Part shown: positions 16,237 to 25,590 of the stretch, piece after piece
Layout: each line of letters begins with the position of its first letter
Numbering within the stretch: the stretch's first letter is position 1
Source: a bacterium
GTDB lineage: Bacteria > Bacteroidota > Bacteroidia > Bacteroidales > Muribaculaceae
Assembly (NCBI GenBank): GCA_004561555.1
Contig: SFVH01000011.1
Coordinates: 1-50,850 of the forward strand
Length of the DNA: 50,850 nt
Direction: 5' to 3'
Program-made: the position numbers and the translations under genes
The notes under the pieces: model-generated
Database searches by the model: none
Seen by the model: only the letters and a program-made list of their open reading frames with translations
Told to the model about the DNA's origin: nothing

Positions 16237-17570
16237 AAAAGATTATTACTTGTTTTGTACTTCTCTTAATCGCGACAATAATGGGTGTCGCTCAAGAGCA
16301 ACAGCCACAGTTAGGCATCGTCAATCGCACACAGTGTTCGGGTTTTTGGCGCTACGACTTTAACTACACCACCACCGACATCGACGAAGAAACGCCGATA
16401 GTACTCTCGGCGGCAATATTTCTATCCACGGAGATTCACAACAAAACGAAGGAAGCCAAAGGGCTTGCGCTTATGAACCACTACACTATCACAAGCAACG
16501 ATGAACGGCCTACAAATGTGTCGGGACCATTCACTCTCGAAGGATTCATACAAGGCTCCGACTATATCATTATCGAGTCGGACGGCATAGGATTCGGACT
16601 AACCGTCGACCGCAAGCAGCCATATCTGAAAGGGCGTGCCACTGCACGCACCAATATTGACGCATTGCTCGCCGGACAAACATTGCTTGAAGAAGAAGGC
16701 ATAGGATTTGGTGAGGTGGTGGTAAATCTCGGATATTCACAAGGCGGTCACTCCGGGATGTGGGTAAATCGATTGGTGGCTGAAGGCTATCGTAGCGATG
16801 AGTTACCGAAGATTAACTATTGTCTCATTGGCGGCGGTCCCTACGACATGTACGCCCACTATCAAAAACTCGCCACCGACGGCACATCGTACTATCCTGT
16901 AGCAATTTCGCTCATCCTCAATGGCATCATCGACGATTTCACCACCGAAACCATCAGCTATGACGATGTGTTTAAGCCGGAATTTACCGAAAGAATTCCG
17001 GAATGGTTCGACTCCAAGAAATATAAATCCACTGCCATCAACAGCATGATTTACGAAAACTTCGGAGGAAGCGAAGAGTCAGGACTGCCCATTAATGCTA
17101 TCGTCACCGATGCTTTTTTCCACCTCGAAGGCACAGATATGGAGAAAGCTTGTCAATGGCTGAAAGATAATTCACTCGTCTACGACGAATGGTCGCCGGA
17201 ACACACCGATGCTATTAAGTTTATTCATTCACAAAACGATGAAGTGGTGCCATACGTGAACATGGAGAATATGGCGCAATTCCTTCGCGACAACGGCTAC
17301 AACGCCTTTACCATTGACGATAATATCAATACCAACCACACCGCCACCGGACTGTATTATGCTCGGCAGGTTGTAACGGAATTAGCATCATACGACCCCG
17401 AGGGGGCGGTAACCGAAGTTGCCATCGACTCCGACTCCATTGGCAAACCTATCAACGTTTACTCTATAGACGGCTGCCTATTGATGCGACAAGTATCGCC
17501 CTTCGATGCCTACCAACAACTGGAACGAGGCATCTACATCATCGGCAACAAAAAAGTTGTGAAGCAATAA
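16233..17570 (+). CDS. secreted alpha/beta hydrolase (lipase-like) with sorting tail
   Basis: About 445 residues with a signal peptide (MKKIITCFVLLLIATIMGVAQ). The nucleophile elbow GYSQGG (in NLGYSQGGHSGMW, about residue 170), a later acid in HSQNDEVVPY and a histidine in NTNHTATG give a plausible Ser-Asp-His triad. The spread of the triad resembles the secretory lipase/esterase group, but the substrate is unknown. The last 60 residues (PINVYSIDGCLLMRQV to RGIYIIGNKKVVKQ) look like a T9SS type A sorting tail, so the enzyme is probably exported to the surface. The ATG at 16233 is preferred over an upstream TTG at 16227. Confidence 0.8.
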   Translation: MKKIITCFVLLLIATIMGVAQEQQPQLGIVNRTQCSGFWRYDFNYTTTDIDEETPIVLSAAIFLSTEIHNKTKEAKGLALMNHYTITSNDERPTNVSGPFTLEGFIQGSDYIIIESDGIGFGLTVDRKQPYLKGRATARTNIDALLAGQTLLEEEGIGFGEVVVNLGYSQGGHSGMWVNRLVAEGYRSDELPKINYCLIGGGPYDMYAHYQKLATDGTSYYPVAISLILNGIIDDFTTETISYDDVFKPEFTERIPEWFDSKKYKSTAINSMIYENFGGSEESGLPINAIVTDAFFHLEGTDMEKACQWLKDNSLVYDEWSPEHTDAIKFIHSQNDEVVPYVNMENMAQFLRDNGYNAFTIDDNINTNHTATGLYYARQVVTELASYDPEGAVTEVAIDSDSIGKPINVYSIDGCLLMRQVSPFDAYQQLERGIYIIGNKKVVKQ

Positions 17571-17644
17571 CCGGCGGAGAGCGTGTGGGATTGTCGATCA
17601 GGAGGTTATTTCTGAATTGCTGACACGCTAATCGTTTTCAGGAA

Positions 17645-17696
17645 AAATGACGAGAGGCAAGGGTATCCACTAATGGGATTGCACCTTGCCTCTCGT
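17645..17696 (-). terminator. terminator between convergent genes
   Basis: Perfect 13-bp arms ACGAGAGGCAAGG (17650-17662) and CCTTGCCTCTCGT (17684-17696) with a 21-nt loop. On the minus strand the hairpin is followed by CATTTTTCC, so it mainly ends the long minus-strand transcript; it may also stop the plus-strand hydrolase transcript. Confidence 0.8.
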
Positions 17697-17715
17697 AGTT
17701 ATGATTTGTGGGATG

Positions 17716-20190
17716 CTATCTCACGATTTTCACAGCATCGTTGCCCACTTTCACCACATACACTGCTGCTCGAGACAAAGCAATGTTGTGAGTACAGCCT
17801 TGTGAGCTGTAAATGCAACGGCCATTGACGTCGTAGACACTTACGGTGTCGTTGTCGGAGGTAGCGACAATAATGCCACGGCTTGACGGCACAATCTTAT
17901 AGGTTTCCCCTTGGATTGCTTTCACAGAGCCTCCATCTTCAACATACATATCATTGGAGCCACTCGACCAACCAAGTATTTCATCGTTATCAAAGTCGTA
18001 GTTTACCGCTATAACATAATAGAAGAAGCTGTCACCCTCCACCTTGTCGGTGGTAGCAAAGTATTGCGAAGTGGCATCGGTTTCTGCATATTCGTGACTT
18101 AACTGAAGGGTATTGCCGGCTTTGAGGTTTTGACTCACTTTCAAGTCGTCTACATAGAATGTGCCTGCACCTTCATAAGCCTCAATGCTGATGTAGCAAA
18201 ACGTTGTGCCGCCTTCAAGGTCAACAGTGATATCGCTCCAGTCGGCAGTAACATTAAATAATTGCGGCGTACCGGCGGTTTGTGTCTCTTCATCGAAGAG
18301 GTAGACAGCGATTTTTGAGATATCAGTGCCTTTCACACGGAATTGCACTTTCACCTTACCGCCATCGTTGGTGAGGTCGTAGGATGGAGAGGAGAGCGAT
18401 GCGGGGTAGCCGTAATCGCCAAGCGAGTTGTCCAGCCCGAGATATCCCTCAACAAACGAGGGCATCACGGCATACCAATCGCTGCGAGTCATCCATTCAT
18501 CAAGAAAACCGTAATACATATACACTCCGGGGTTATCCTCCGTGCCCTCGGTGATACCTGAGAAATCATCGTTTACGAGATAATATGTCTCATCAACGGG
18601 AGCCGTATGGTCGATGTTGGAATACACCACATAGAGGTTTGCCTTATCGACAGCTTCCCAGTTGGCAGTGTAGCCATTGTCGGTGACATCTGTTGCCGGG
18701 AGCGCCACCGGAGCAGGCAAATCGGTGTCTATAGGCTCATCGCCACCACCTTCGCCCACAACGATTACCGCCGAGGGTGTGGAAGTGAATTGGTCGTCGG
18801 AAGCGGTCACATAGTAGTAATATTGGGTGCTTTCAGTGTCGGCAGTTACATCATAGCTTGTGACATTACCCACCGACTGATTTTCCATCAGATAGGAGCG
18901 CATAACAGAAGTGCCGCCATAATTATAGGTGACATCATCGATGCTGCAATTACCCACCGATTTCACATATACGAGTCGCACCTTGGTGAAATTATAATCC
19001 ATCGGCACGGTGAAAGAAACCACCTCACCGGCAGCATCGAGCGAATTCGGATATACGCTACCTATAAGAGTTAGCAAATCTCCATCGACACCCATCACTT
19101 TCACTTCGCTCATCTCATCGGCACCTTGCGCCTTGCACCAAAACGACACACCGCTTATGCGTGCCGGAGCTTCCGGGGTTTCCACATAGTCGCCCGAAGC
19201 GTCAAAAGCCAGCGATATCGATGGCGACAAATAGTTGCCCGAACTATTGTAAACCTCTCGCGAAGTACCTTGCTCGCTGACGCTAATGGTCCACCCTTCA
19301 GGGAAAGTGGAGTTGGCAGCATCAATAAATTTCTTATTCGTCACGGCTATACCATCGAAGCCCTCAGTCACACTGCCTTCTTCAGCAGCCACACCTTCCA
19401 CCTGAGAGAACACGGAGAGCTGATAGTCGGTGGCATCAGCCACCGCTTCCCAGTTGGCAGTAAATCCGGTGGCAGTCACATTAGAGGCTGCCAATGCCTT
19501 AGGAGCGGCGATGCCGGTCTTAATGCTTTTTAGGGAGATATCATCGATGTAAAAATCATTTGTCATCGTATAAAGCTGGATGCCGGTAGCACTATAATCG
19601 GATGTCAGTGTTATCGAATATTCAGCCCAATTATCGGTAATGTCAATGATTTCATATTCATAGCTATCGCTATTATTATCAAAACCCACGACATACATTG
19701 TGTCGGTACTGCCTTCCACAGCCAAACGCGCACGAAACGTCACTTCATAGGTGGAAAGTCCTTCCATTATCGGGAGCTGAATGTAGCCCGGCTCGTCGCC
19801 ATAACCGAAGTCAAACATACCGATATATGCACAGCCACCGGCTTGATACACAGCTGCACCATACCATCCGGGAGTGGCAGTGTAGCTATCAGCAATAGCT
19901 CCGGTGTCGACATCAGAGATATCCGTGGCATCGGGTGTGGCTTCACTGCCGGCAGTGAAGCGAGAAAAGTCTTCTTCGAGGAGCATAGTGGCATCAGCCT
20001 TTGTGCTTACAGCAAAAAAAGGATTCACTATAGGCTTTTTGACGTCGACAGCCACTTTTGCCGGGCGAGAAGTGTAGCGTTGCAATGCCTTAAAAGAGCT
20101 CAAATGCGCAGGCGCTAATTTCACCCCTGCAAAAACAGCCACAGTGGCAATAGCCACTGCAACCGTCATAAGAAATCGATAAAATTTCAT
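17716..20190 (-). CDS. secreted multi-domain protein: jelly-roll modules, Fn3 and T9SS-like tail
   Basis: An 824-residue protein with an N-terminal signal (MKFYRFLMTVAVAIATVAVFAGV). A first jelly-roll of the choice-of-anchor J/MAM-like kind (about 68-217) ends FYIDDISLKSI. Two Fn3 domains start APKALAASNVTATGFTANWEAV and APVALPATDVTDNGYTANWEAV, and each is interrupted by another jelly-roll module (ending SIDDVTYNYG and FYVDDLKVSQN) before its last strands. The tail VSVYDVNGRCIYSSQ to VVKVGNDAVKIVR resembles a T9SS sorting domain. No catalytic motif was seen; surface adhesion or glycan binding is a guess. It follows serS by 12 bp with no visible promoter, so it may ride on the division-cluster transcript. 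Confidence 0.8.
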   Translation of the reverse strand: MKFYRFLMTVAVAIATVAVFAGVKLAPAHLSSFKALQRYTSRPAKVAVDVKKPIVNPFFAVSTKADATMLLEEDFSRFTAGSEATPDATDISDVDTGAIADSYTATPGWYGAAVYQAGGCAYIGMFDFGYGDEPGYIQLPIMEGLSTYEVTFRARLAVEGSTDTMYVVGFDNNSDSYEYEIIDITDNWAEYSITLTSDYSATGIQLYTMTNDFYIDDISLKSIKTGIAAPKALAASNVTATGFTANWEAVADATDYQLSVFSQVEGVAAEEGSVTEGFDGIAVTNKKFIDAANSTFPEGWTISVSEQGTSREVYNSSGNYLSPSISLAFDASGDYVETPEAPARISGVSFWCKAQGADEMSEVKVMGVDGDLLTLIGSVYPNSLDAAGEVVSFTVPMDYNFTKVRLVYVKSVGNCSIDDVTYNYGGTSVMRSYLMENQSVGNVTSYDVTADTESTQYYYYVTASDDQFTSTPSAVIVVGEGGGDEPIDTDLPAPVALPATDVTDNGYTANWEAVDKANLYVVYSNIDHTAPVDETYYLVNDDFSGITEGTEDNPGVYMYYGFLDEWMTRSDWYAVMPSFVEGYLGLDNSLGDYGYPASLSSPSYDLTNDGGKVKVQFRVKGTDISKIAVYLFDEETQTAGTPQLFNVTADWSDITVDLEGGTTFCYISIEAYEGAGTFYVDDLKVSQNLKAGNTLQLSHEYAETDATSQYFATTDKVEGDSFFYYVIAVNYDFDNDEILGWSSGSNDMYVEDGGSVKAIQGETYKIVPSSRGIIVATSDNDTVSVYDVNGRCIYSSQGCTHNIALSRAAVYVVKVGNDAVKIVR

Positions 20191-20202
20191 TTATTAAAAA
20201 TT

Positions 20203-21474
20203 TTAGTCAATGATATCAAAACCGGTGTAAGGCACGAGAGCCTTCGGGATACGGATGCCTTCGGGGGTTTGATTGTTTTCCAAGAGGGCAGCCATAATGC
20301 GCGGCAAGGCGAGCGCCGAGCCGTTGAGAGTGTGACAGAGGGTCATCTTCTTGTTGGCATCGCGATAGCGACAGTGCAAGCGATTGGCTTGATAGCTTTC
20401 GAAGTTTGACACCGACGACACTTCGAGCCAACGCTTTTGCGCAGCTGAATAGACCTCAAAGTCGAACGTGATAGCCGAAGTGAAGCTCATATCACCGCCA
20501 CAAAGACGAAGGATGTGCCACGGCAATTCGAGTTTTTCGAGCAACCCTTGCACATGGTCTTTCATCTCCTCGAGAGCTGCATAAGAATTCTCAGGTTTCT
20601 CTATTCTCACTATTTCCACCTTATCAAATTGATGCAGACGATTCAACCCTCTCACATCTTTGCCATAGCTGCCGGCTTCACGACGAAAACAAGCCGAGTA
20701 GGCGCAGTTTTTCTTCGGAAGGTCTTTTTCTTCAAAAATCACATCGCGATATATGTTGGTCACCGGCACTTCGGCAGTAGGAATAAGATATAGGTTGTCA
20801 AGGTTGCAGTGATACATCTGCCCTTCCTTGTCGGGGAGCTGTCCGGTGCCGATACCCGAAGCCTCATTCACCACATAAGGAGGCTGAGTTTCGAGATAAC
20901 CTGCCTTTGAAGCCTCGTCGAGAAAGAATTGGATGAGCGCGCGTTGCAGCTTTGCTCCCTTACCGAAATACACCGGAAATCCCGCGCCGGTGATTTTCAC
21001 ACCCAGCTCAAAGTCGATGAGATTATACTTTTTAGCCAAATCCCAATGGGGAAGCGCATCGTCGGGAAGGTCGGGCATCACCCCGCCGGTCTTTTCCACC
21101 ACATTGTCCTCGGCAGTCTTGCCTTCGGGCACCATCTTGCAAGGAATGTTGGGGATAGAGAGAAGAATTTCGGTGATTTTCTTTTCTGCCGCATCAAGTT
21201 GCTCTTCGATAGCCTTATTAGCCTCCTTGAGCGAAGCAACTTCGGTTTTCACCTTTTCAGCCTCTTCCTTTTCGCCGTTTTTCATCAAAGCGCCGATTTG
21301 AGAAGCGAGTTTTTTGAGCGTTGCTCCGTTTTGGTCATACTGAGTTTGAGCGGCACGACGAGTCTTGTCGAGAGAAAGTATTTCGTTAATCAACTTCTCC
21401 GCGTCGAAGTGTTTCACAGCCAAGCGCGCAATGATTTCTTGCGGATTTTCTTTGATTGCATTTAATGTAAGCAT
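20203..21474 (-). CDS. serS: seryl-tRNA synthetase
   Basis: A 423-residue class II aminoacyl-tRNA synthetase that charges tRNA-Ser and, for selenocysteine users, tRNA-Sec. The N-terminal 110 residues form the long antiparallel coiled coil that grips the tRNA (LAVKHFDAEKLINEILSLDKT to EKKITEILLSIPN). The catalytic core shows motif 2 (ACFRREAGSYGKDVRGLNRLHQFDKVEIV, given here only by its ends A and V at about 263-291) and motif 3 (NGSALALPRIMAALLENNQ, about 386). The length is normal. It lies 41 bp after yqeY on the same strand, with no promoter seen between. Confidence 0.97.
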   Translation of the reverse strand: MLTLNAIKENPQEIIARLAVKHFDAEKLINEILSLDKTRRAAQTQYDQNGATLKKLASQIGALMKNGEKEEAEKVKTEVASLKEANKAIEEQLDAAEKKITEILLSIPNIPCKMVPEGKTAEDNVVEKTGGVMPDLPDDALPHWDLAKKYNLIDFELGVKITGAGFPVYFGKGAKLQRALIQFFLDEASKAGYLETQPPYVVNEASGIGTGQLPDKEGQMYHCNLDNLYLIPTAEVPVTNIYRDVIFEEKDLPKKNCAYSACFRREAGSYGKDVRGLNRLHQFDKVEIVRIEKPENSYAALEEMKDHVQGLLEKLELPWHILRLCGGDMSFTSAITFDFEVYSAAQKRWLEVSSVSNFESYQANRLHCRYRDANKKMTLCHTLNGSALALPRIMAALLENNQTPEGIRIPKALVPYTGFDIID

Positions 21475-21515
21475 AATTAAATTTGTTTGTATCCGTTCAG
21501 TAAAATAATAATAGA

Positions 21516-21965
21516 TTAGGCAAGGAGTTCGCGCACCTTAGCGGAAATCACCTTTCCATCAGCTTTTCCGGCGAGCTCTTTAGAAGCCACACCCATCACT
21601 TTACCCATTTCTTTTGGGGAAGAAGCGCCTACACGGGCAATAATCTCCTTGAGCACGACAGTGAGCTCTTCCTCACTGAGAGCTTTCGGCAAATATTCTT
21701 CAATCACGTTAGCTTGTGCCATTTCTTCGGCGGCAAGTTCCGGACGATTTTGTTCGTTATAAATAGCAGCGCTCTCCTTGCGTTGCTTCACCATCTTGGC
21801 GAGAATCTTCATTGCCACATCGTCAGCAAGTTCGCCATCACCGCCTTTAGCAGTTTTAGCCTCAAGAAATTCTTTTTTTATGCCGCGAAGCGCCTCGAGA
21901 CGCACTTTGTCGCGAGCAAGCATAGCGGCCTTAATATCACCGCTCACTTTGTCAAACAAGTTCAT
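21516..21965 (-). CDS. GatB/YqeY domain protein
   Basis: A 149-residue helical protein that is entirely a YqeY domain: MNLFDKVSGDIKAAMLARDK, then ALRGIKKEF, EQNRPELAAEEMAQANVIEEYLP, and a C-terminal PKEMGKVMGVASKELAGKADGKVISAKVRELL. YqeY domains also form the tail of the amidotransferase subunit GatB, where they bind tRNA; free-standing forms are widespread but uncharacterised. Its place between ftsZ (29 bp) and serS (41 bp) is consistent with a tRNA-linked role but does not prove it. Confidence 0.92.
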   Translation of the reverse strand: MNLFDKVSGDIKAAMLARDKVRLEALRGIKKEFLEAKTAKGGDGELADDVAMKILAKMVKQRKESAAIYNEQNRPELAAEEMAQANVIEEYLPKALSEEELTVVLKEIIARVGASSPKEMGKVMGVASKELAGKADGKVISAKVRELLA

Positions 21966-21994
21966 AATATATATGTTTTAAAAGTCTTTAATTA

Positions 21995-23371
21995 TCAATC
22001 AAATTCAATCACCAAACCTTCGTCGGCCTTCGGTTGTGGCTTAAGGGGCTGCGGCTTAAGGGGTTGCGAGGATTGAGCCTCCACCAACGCTTTCCATTCT
22101 TCGCGGAGCTTCGACTCCACGCCGCGACGATAGGTAGGCGTTTTCTCAAAAAAGCTGATAAGCACATCATTGTCCATCTGCTCGGCATTGAGCATAATAT
22201 AGTTGATAGAAGCCTTCGTGCGATTCATCTCCGCCACCTTCTCTTCGCCATATTCTTCAGCGATACGCGAGGTGTTGACGACGGGAGCCGCTTCCGGCTC
22301 GCGCTTTTTTGTAGGTCGTTTAGGCGAAGTATACTGCAAATCACCGCTAAGGCTGATGTCAAATCCGGAGGCAAGGATGGTGATTTTCATACGGTCGCCG
22401 AGCGAATTATCGACGGTGGTACCCCAAATCACATCCACATCCTTGGCGAAGTTGTTCATAAATGCGGTAAACTCGTTCATTTCGCCCATCTTCATCGGAT
22501 TGGTCGTTTCCTTAGCATAATAGAGGTTGAAGAGGAAACGCTTCGACGATTGAATGTCGCGGTTTTTGAGCAACGGCGAGTTGAGAGCATCTTCAATAGC
22601 TTTCGACACACGCCCCTCGCCTTCGCCGTATCCGGTGCTGATGATTGCCGTACCTCCATCTTTAAGGGTTGTGTTCACATCCTCAAAGTCGAGATTGATT
22701 TTGCCCTTAAAATTGATTAATTCGGAGATGCTTCGTGCAGCATTGGTGAGCGTTTCGTCGGCTTTCTCAAAAGCATTGTCGAAGTCCAGCTCGCTATAAA
22801 TCTCCGTGAGTCGCTCATTGTTGATAATCAACATTGCATCGACATATTTACTCATCTCGTCGGCACCGGTGAGCGCCTTAACGATTTTCTTTTCACCTTC
22901 AAACAAGAAAGGGATGGTCACAATACCCACTGTGAGCTTTCCACATTCGCGAGCTATGCGCGCCACCACCGGCGAAGCGCCCGTACCCGTGCCACCACCC
23001 ATACCGGCAGTAATAAACACCATTTTGGTATCTTCGTCAAAAAGCTCGGCAATTTCGGCTTCGCTCTCTTCGGCTGCCGCCTTTGCTTTTTCGGGCTTGT
23101 TTCCGGCACCGAGACCCTTTGTGACCGTTGGCCCGAGCAACACCTGTGTCGGCACCGGCGAATTGACCAATGCTTGACGGTCGGTGTTGGTCACCACAAA
23201 CGACACGCCGGAAATGTTTTGCCCAAACATATGGTTTACGGCATTGTTACCGCCGCCACCCACACCAATAACCTTTATCAGCGGGCTTCCGTTGGCGTTA
23301 AAACTATCTTTCGATGTCTTTATGGCATCGGGGAATATCGTTGAATTGTTTGCTATATCTTGTTCCGGCAT
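21995..23371 (-). CDS. ftsZ: cell division GTPase FtsZ
   Basis: A 458-residue tubulin homologue that polymerises into the Z ring at mid-cell. The GTPase domain has IKVIGVGGGGNNAVNHM (about 32-48), the tubulin signature GMGGGTGTGASPVVARI (about 122-138) and the T7 loop region NLDFEDVNTTLKDGG with the catalytic Asp. A C-terminal extension (about 345-458) includes a short QPLKP repeat and ends LVIEFD, longer than the E. coli protein as is usual in Bacteroidetes. It lies 13 bp downstream of ftsA. The start at MPEQDIANN leaves a 30-residue variable N-terminal segment. Confidence 0.97.
   Translation of the reverse strand: MPEQDIANNSTIFPDAIKTSKDSFNANGSPLIKVIGVGGGGNNAVNHMFGQNISGVSFVVTNTDRQALVNSPVPTQVLLGPTVTKGLGAGNKPEKAKAAAEESEAEIAELFDEDTKMVFITAGMGGGTGTGASPVVARIARECGKLTVGIVTIPFLFEGEKKIVKALTGADEMSKYVDAMLIINNERLTEIYSELDFDNAFEKADETLTNAARSISELINFKGKINLDFEDVNTTLKDGGTAIISTGYGEGEGRVSKAIEDALNSPLLKNRDIQSSKRFLFNLYYAKETTNPMKMGEMNEFTAFMNNFAKDVDVIWGTTVDNSLGDRMKITILASGFDISLSGDLQYTSPKRPTKKREPEAAPVVNTSRIAEEYGEEKVAEMNRTKASINYIMLNAEQMDNDVLISFFEKTPTYRRGVESKLREEWKALVEAQSSQPLKPQPLKPQPKADEGLVIEFD
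22038..22067 (-). repeat. tandem 15-bp repeat in the FtsZ linker
   Basis: Two copies of GGCTTAAGGGG(C/T)TGC (22038-22052 and 22053-22067, one base different) encode QPLKP twice in the unstructured FtsZ linker; the start of a third QPK copy follows in the protein. Repeat number could vary between strains. Confidence 0.75.
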
Positions 23372-23384
23372 AATCTACAGTTTT

Positions 23385-24716
23385 TTAGTTTTGTTCACCA
23401 TCTTCGCTAAATGATTGGTCTACACCATCTTTGATTTTGTTAATGATACGCTCAAAAATAGAAGGTTTCGACTTTTTATTCTCCTTTTGCTTTTCCTCCT
23501 TGCCGTCGTGAGGCTTGATAGGAGTAGTATCTTCGGGTTCTATATCGACATAGTCTTCGGGCACTTTCATCATCGGCATCTCCAAGCAAGAGCTCAAAGA
23601 CGACATTCCTGAAATTTCATTGACCACTGAGAGCAATTGCGGCACCTTAGCCAGCTCCATAGGCTCATTGATGTCTTTGATTTTTCCCATGCGCACCGGC
23701 ATTTTGGAGATAGACTGCAACAAGTCGGGCAAGCGATTGAGCTTCATTCCCCTCCCCACTACAACAAATCCGGCGGGCAGTTGTTCGGGTGTAAATCCGG
23801 CAATCTGCAGCTGATTATACACATTTTCCATCATTTCTCCGGCACGAGAGGTGACATAGTTTGACACATCAAGCGACGACACGCCGGAGATATCGAGCTT
23901 TGCCAAGTCGCTTCCGGCACTCATAGCATCGCCATAGTTACGCTTGATTTTGTCGGCTTGCTCCTCCACAATCTTCAAGCTCACCAGGTCGCGAGTGATG
24001 TTGCGCGAGCCCATAGGCAACACATTAAGATACATCAATCGGTCGTTTTTATAAATTGTCACAGTCGTAGTTTCGGCACCGTGGTCTACCAGTACGCAAC
24101 CCAGCTTGCGCTCTTCCGGAGAGAGCAACACTTGCGCCGTAGCCACCGGAGTGACCACAAAATCGTTGACCTTCAATCCCAAGCGGTCAAAGACCATAAG
24201 GATATTGCGACGTATCTGCGGACGACACGTGATGACATTCATCACGGCATGTAGTTGCGACCCTACCGCCCCCACAGGATTGGCTATTTCCACACCATCG
24301 ATTTCAAACAGCCCCGGCACTACGGCAACCACTTCCTGATTGTCGACGCTATTACGCGCTTCGCGGCTTATTTGATTGATAAATTCGCGAGTGACAGGGA
24401 TGCTTTCGTTGAGCACACGATTAATCTCTACACTGCGAGTGTGGAGCGAACGAGCGCACAATGCCACATACACGCTTCTAATTTTGCGCCCGCCCAATCG
24501 ATGGTCGGCAGTGATGCGTTGCAATAATAAATTCACCTTATTGCACACTTCATCGACATTTACGATACACCCATATCTCACACAATCGATGATTGACACC
24601 TCGTGATAGCACACCACCGAAGCATCATGACTTGCCGCATCATCGACCGTAGCCACCACGCCTGCTATATGCGAGCTGGCAATCTCTAAAGCCACTATAT
24701 ATTTTTTGTCGTCCAT
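23385..24716 (-). CDS. ftsA: cell division protein FtsA
   Basis: About 443 residues of the actin/HSP70 ATPase fold that tethers FtsZ to the membrane. Visible: the N-terminal phosphate 1 loop area (YIVALEIASSHIAGVVA), the SHS2 1C region (SVEINRVLNESIPVTREFI) and LGCVLVDHGAETTTVTIY. The phosphate 2 region reads FVVVGRGMKLNRL, where GGG is usual. A long charged linker leads to a C-terminal amphipathic helix (SIFERIINKIKDGVDQSF), the membrane-targeting sequence. The start is ATG 24716 (MDDKKYIVAL); a longer frame would overlap ftsQ. The gap to ftsQ is 19 bp. Confidence 0.95.
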   Translation of the reverse strand: MDDKKYIVALEIASSHIAGVVATVDDAASHDASVVCYHEVSIIDCVRYGCIVNVDEVCNKVNLLLQRITADHRLGGRKIRSVYVALCARSLHTRSVEINRVLNESIPVTREFINQISREARNSVDNQEVVAVVPGLFEIDGVEIANPVGAVGSQLHAVMNVITCRPQIRRNILMVFDRLGLKVNDFVVTPVATAQVLLSPEERKLGCVLVDHGAETTTVTIYKNDRLMYLNVLPMGSRNITRDLVSLKIVEEQADKIKRNYGDAMSAGSDLAKLDISGVSSLDVSNYVTSRAGEMMENVYNQLQIAGFTPEQLPAGFVVVGRGMKLNRLPDLLQSISKMPVRMGKIKDINEPMELAKVPQLLSVVNEISGMSSLSSCLEMPMMKVPEDYVDIEPEDTTPIKPHDGKEEKQKENKKSKPSIFERIINKIKDGVDQSFSEDGEQN

Positions 24717-24735
24717 ATTGTTGGATTGAAATATT

Positions 24736-25590
24736 TTAATTTTGGGATTTAACAATTCTTACAACCTTGGTGGTGTCGGTAGCCACCATATCTCCCGGCT
24801 CGATGGCGGGAGCTTCTTCCTCATGTCCGATATCTTCTTCGGAAAGGTGAAGTCGCGGCTTGCCGTCGATTTTTCGCGCCACAATTTGATTATTCCATTT
24901 CACTGAAATATTATCATAAATATCATAGCCTTTCACACTAAGCACTTCGCGATAAAACCGCAATACCCTATTGAATTTTGAATCAAGATTATCCACCTCG
25001 CCGAGATTTATCACATGGCCGGCAATCTCGGGAATGACATACACATTGGTGGAGTCTTTCACTTCAATAGCCGAAATCAAGCGGTCTACATCGGGATGTG
25101 TCGACAAATAGTCGACAAGAGGCATCAACCGAGTGGGAGGATAATTGGCTGTGAAATTGCCGTATACCACAGGCACATCAACAAAAAATCCGCTCGAAGG
25201 AGGCACATGCTTGCCTTCGCGATTGATATAATAGGAATCGGTAGCGGTAAATATGCGCATCACGGGCCGTACCGGAATGATATTTATATGCAAATATCCG
25301 TTGGAGCCCATAAATATTTCTGCATCTTCCACATAGTATTGCGCATCAAAAGCCTTCTCCACCGACTGACTGTTAATCTTATTTACCGGCACCCCCTTCA
25401 CCTTAAAATTCATACGTTTCAACTCATCGAGGATAAATTGCGAGGTAAGAAATTTTATAGAGTCGGATTTGACATTGACGACAACACCACGACACAATTC
25501 TTTTTGTGTCGCAACCTTTGTCCATACGAATGAGGCTATTACATATGCCAACGATAGGACCGTAAATATGATTAACGCTACTTTCTTCAA
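24736..25590 (-). CDS. ftsQ: cell division protein FtsQ/DivIB
   Basis: A 284-residue bitopic inner-membrane protein: a short cytoplasmic tail, one membrane helix (VALIIFTVLSLAYVIASFVW, about 3-22), then a periplasmic POTRA-like and FtsQ beta domain (INSQSVEKAFDAQYYVEDAEIF, then SGFFVDVPVVYGNF). FtsQ links FtsA/FtsZ to the septal synthase through FtsL. The start codon is TTG at 25590, overlapping the murC stop as TTGA; no in-frame ATG occurs before the membrane helix. The level of divergence is normal, as FtsQ is poorly conserved; position in the cluster supports the call. Confidence 0.88.
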   Translation of the reverse strand: MKKVALIIFTVLSLAYVIASFVWTKVATQKELCRGVVVNVKSDSIKFLTSQFILDELKRMNFKVKGVPVNKINSQSVEKAFDAQYYVEDAEIFMGSNGYLHINIIPVRPVMRIFTATDSYYINREGKHVPPSSGFFVDVPVVYGNFTANYPPTRLMPLVDYLSTHPDVDRLISAIEVKDSTNVYVIPEIAGHVINLGEVDNLDSKFNRVLRFYREVLSVKGYDIYDNISVKWNNQIVARKIDGKPRLHLSEEDIGHEEEAPAIEPGDMVATDTTKVVRIVKSQN

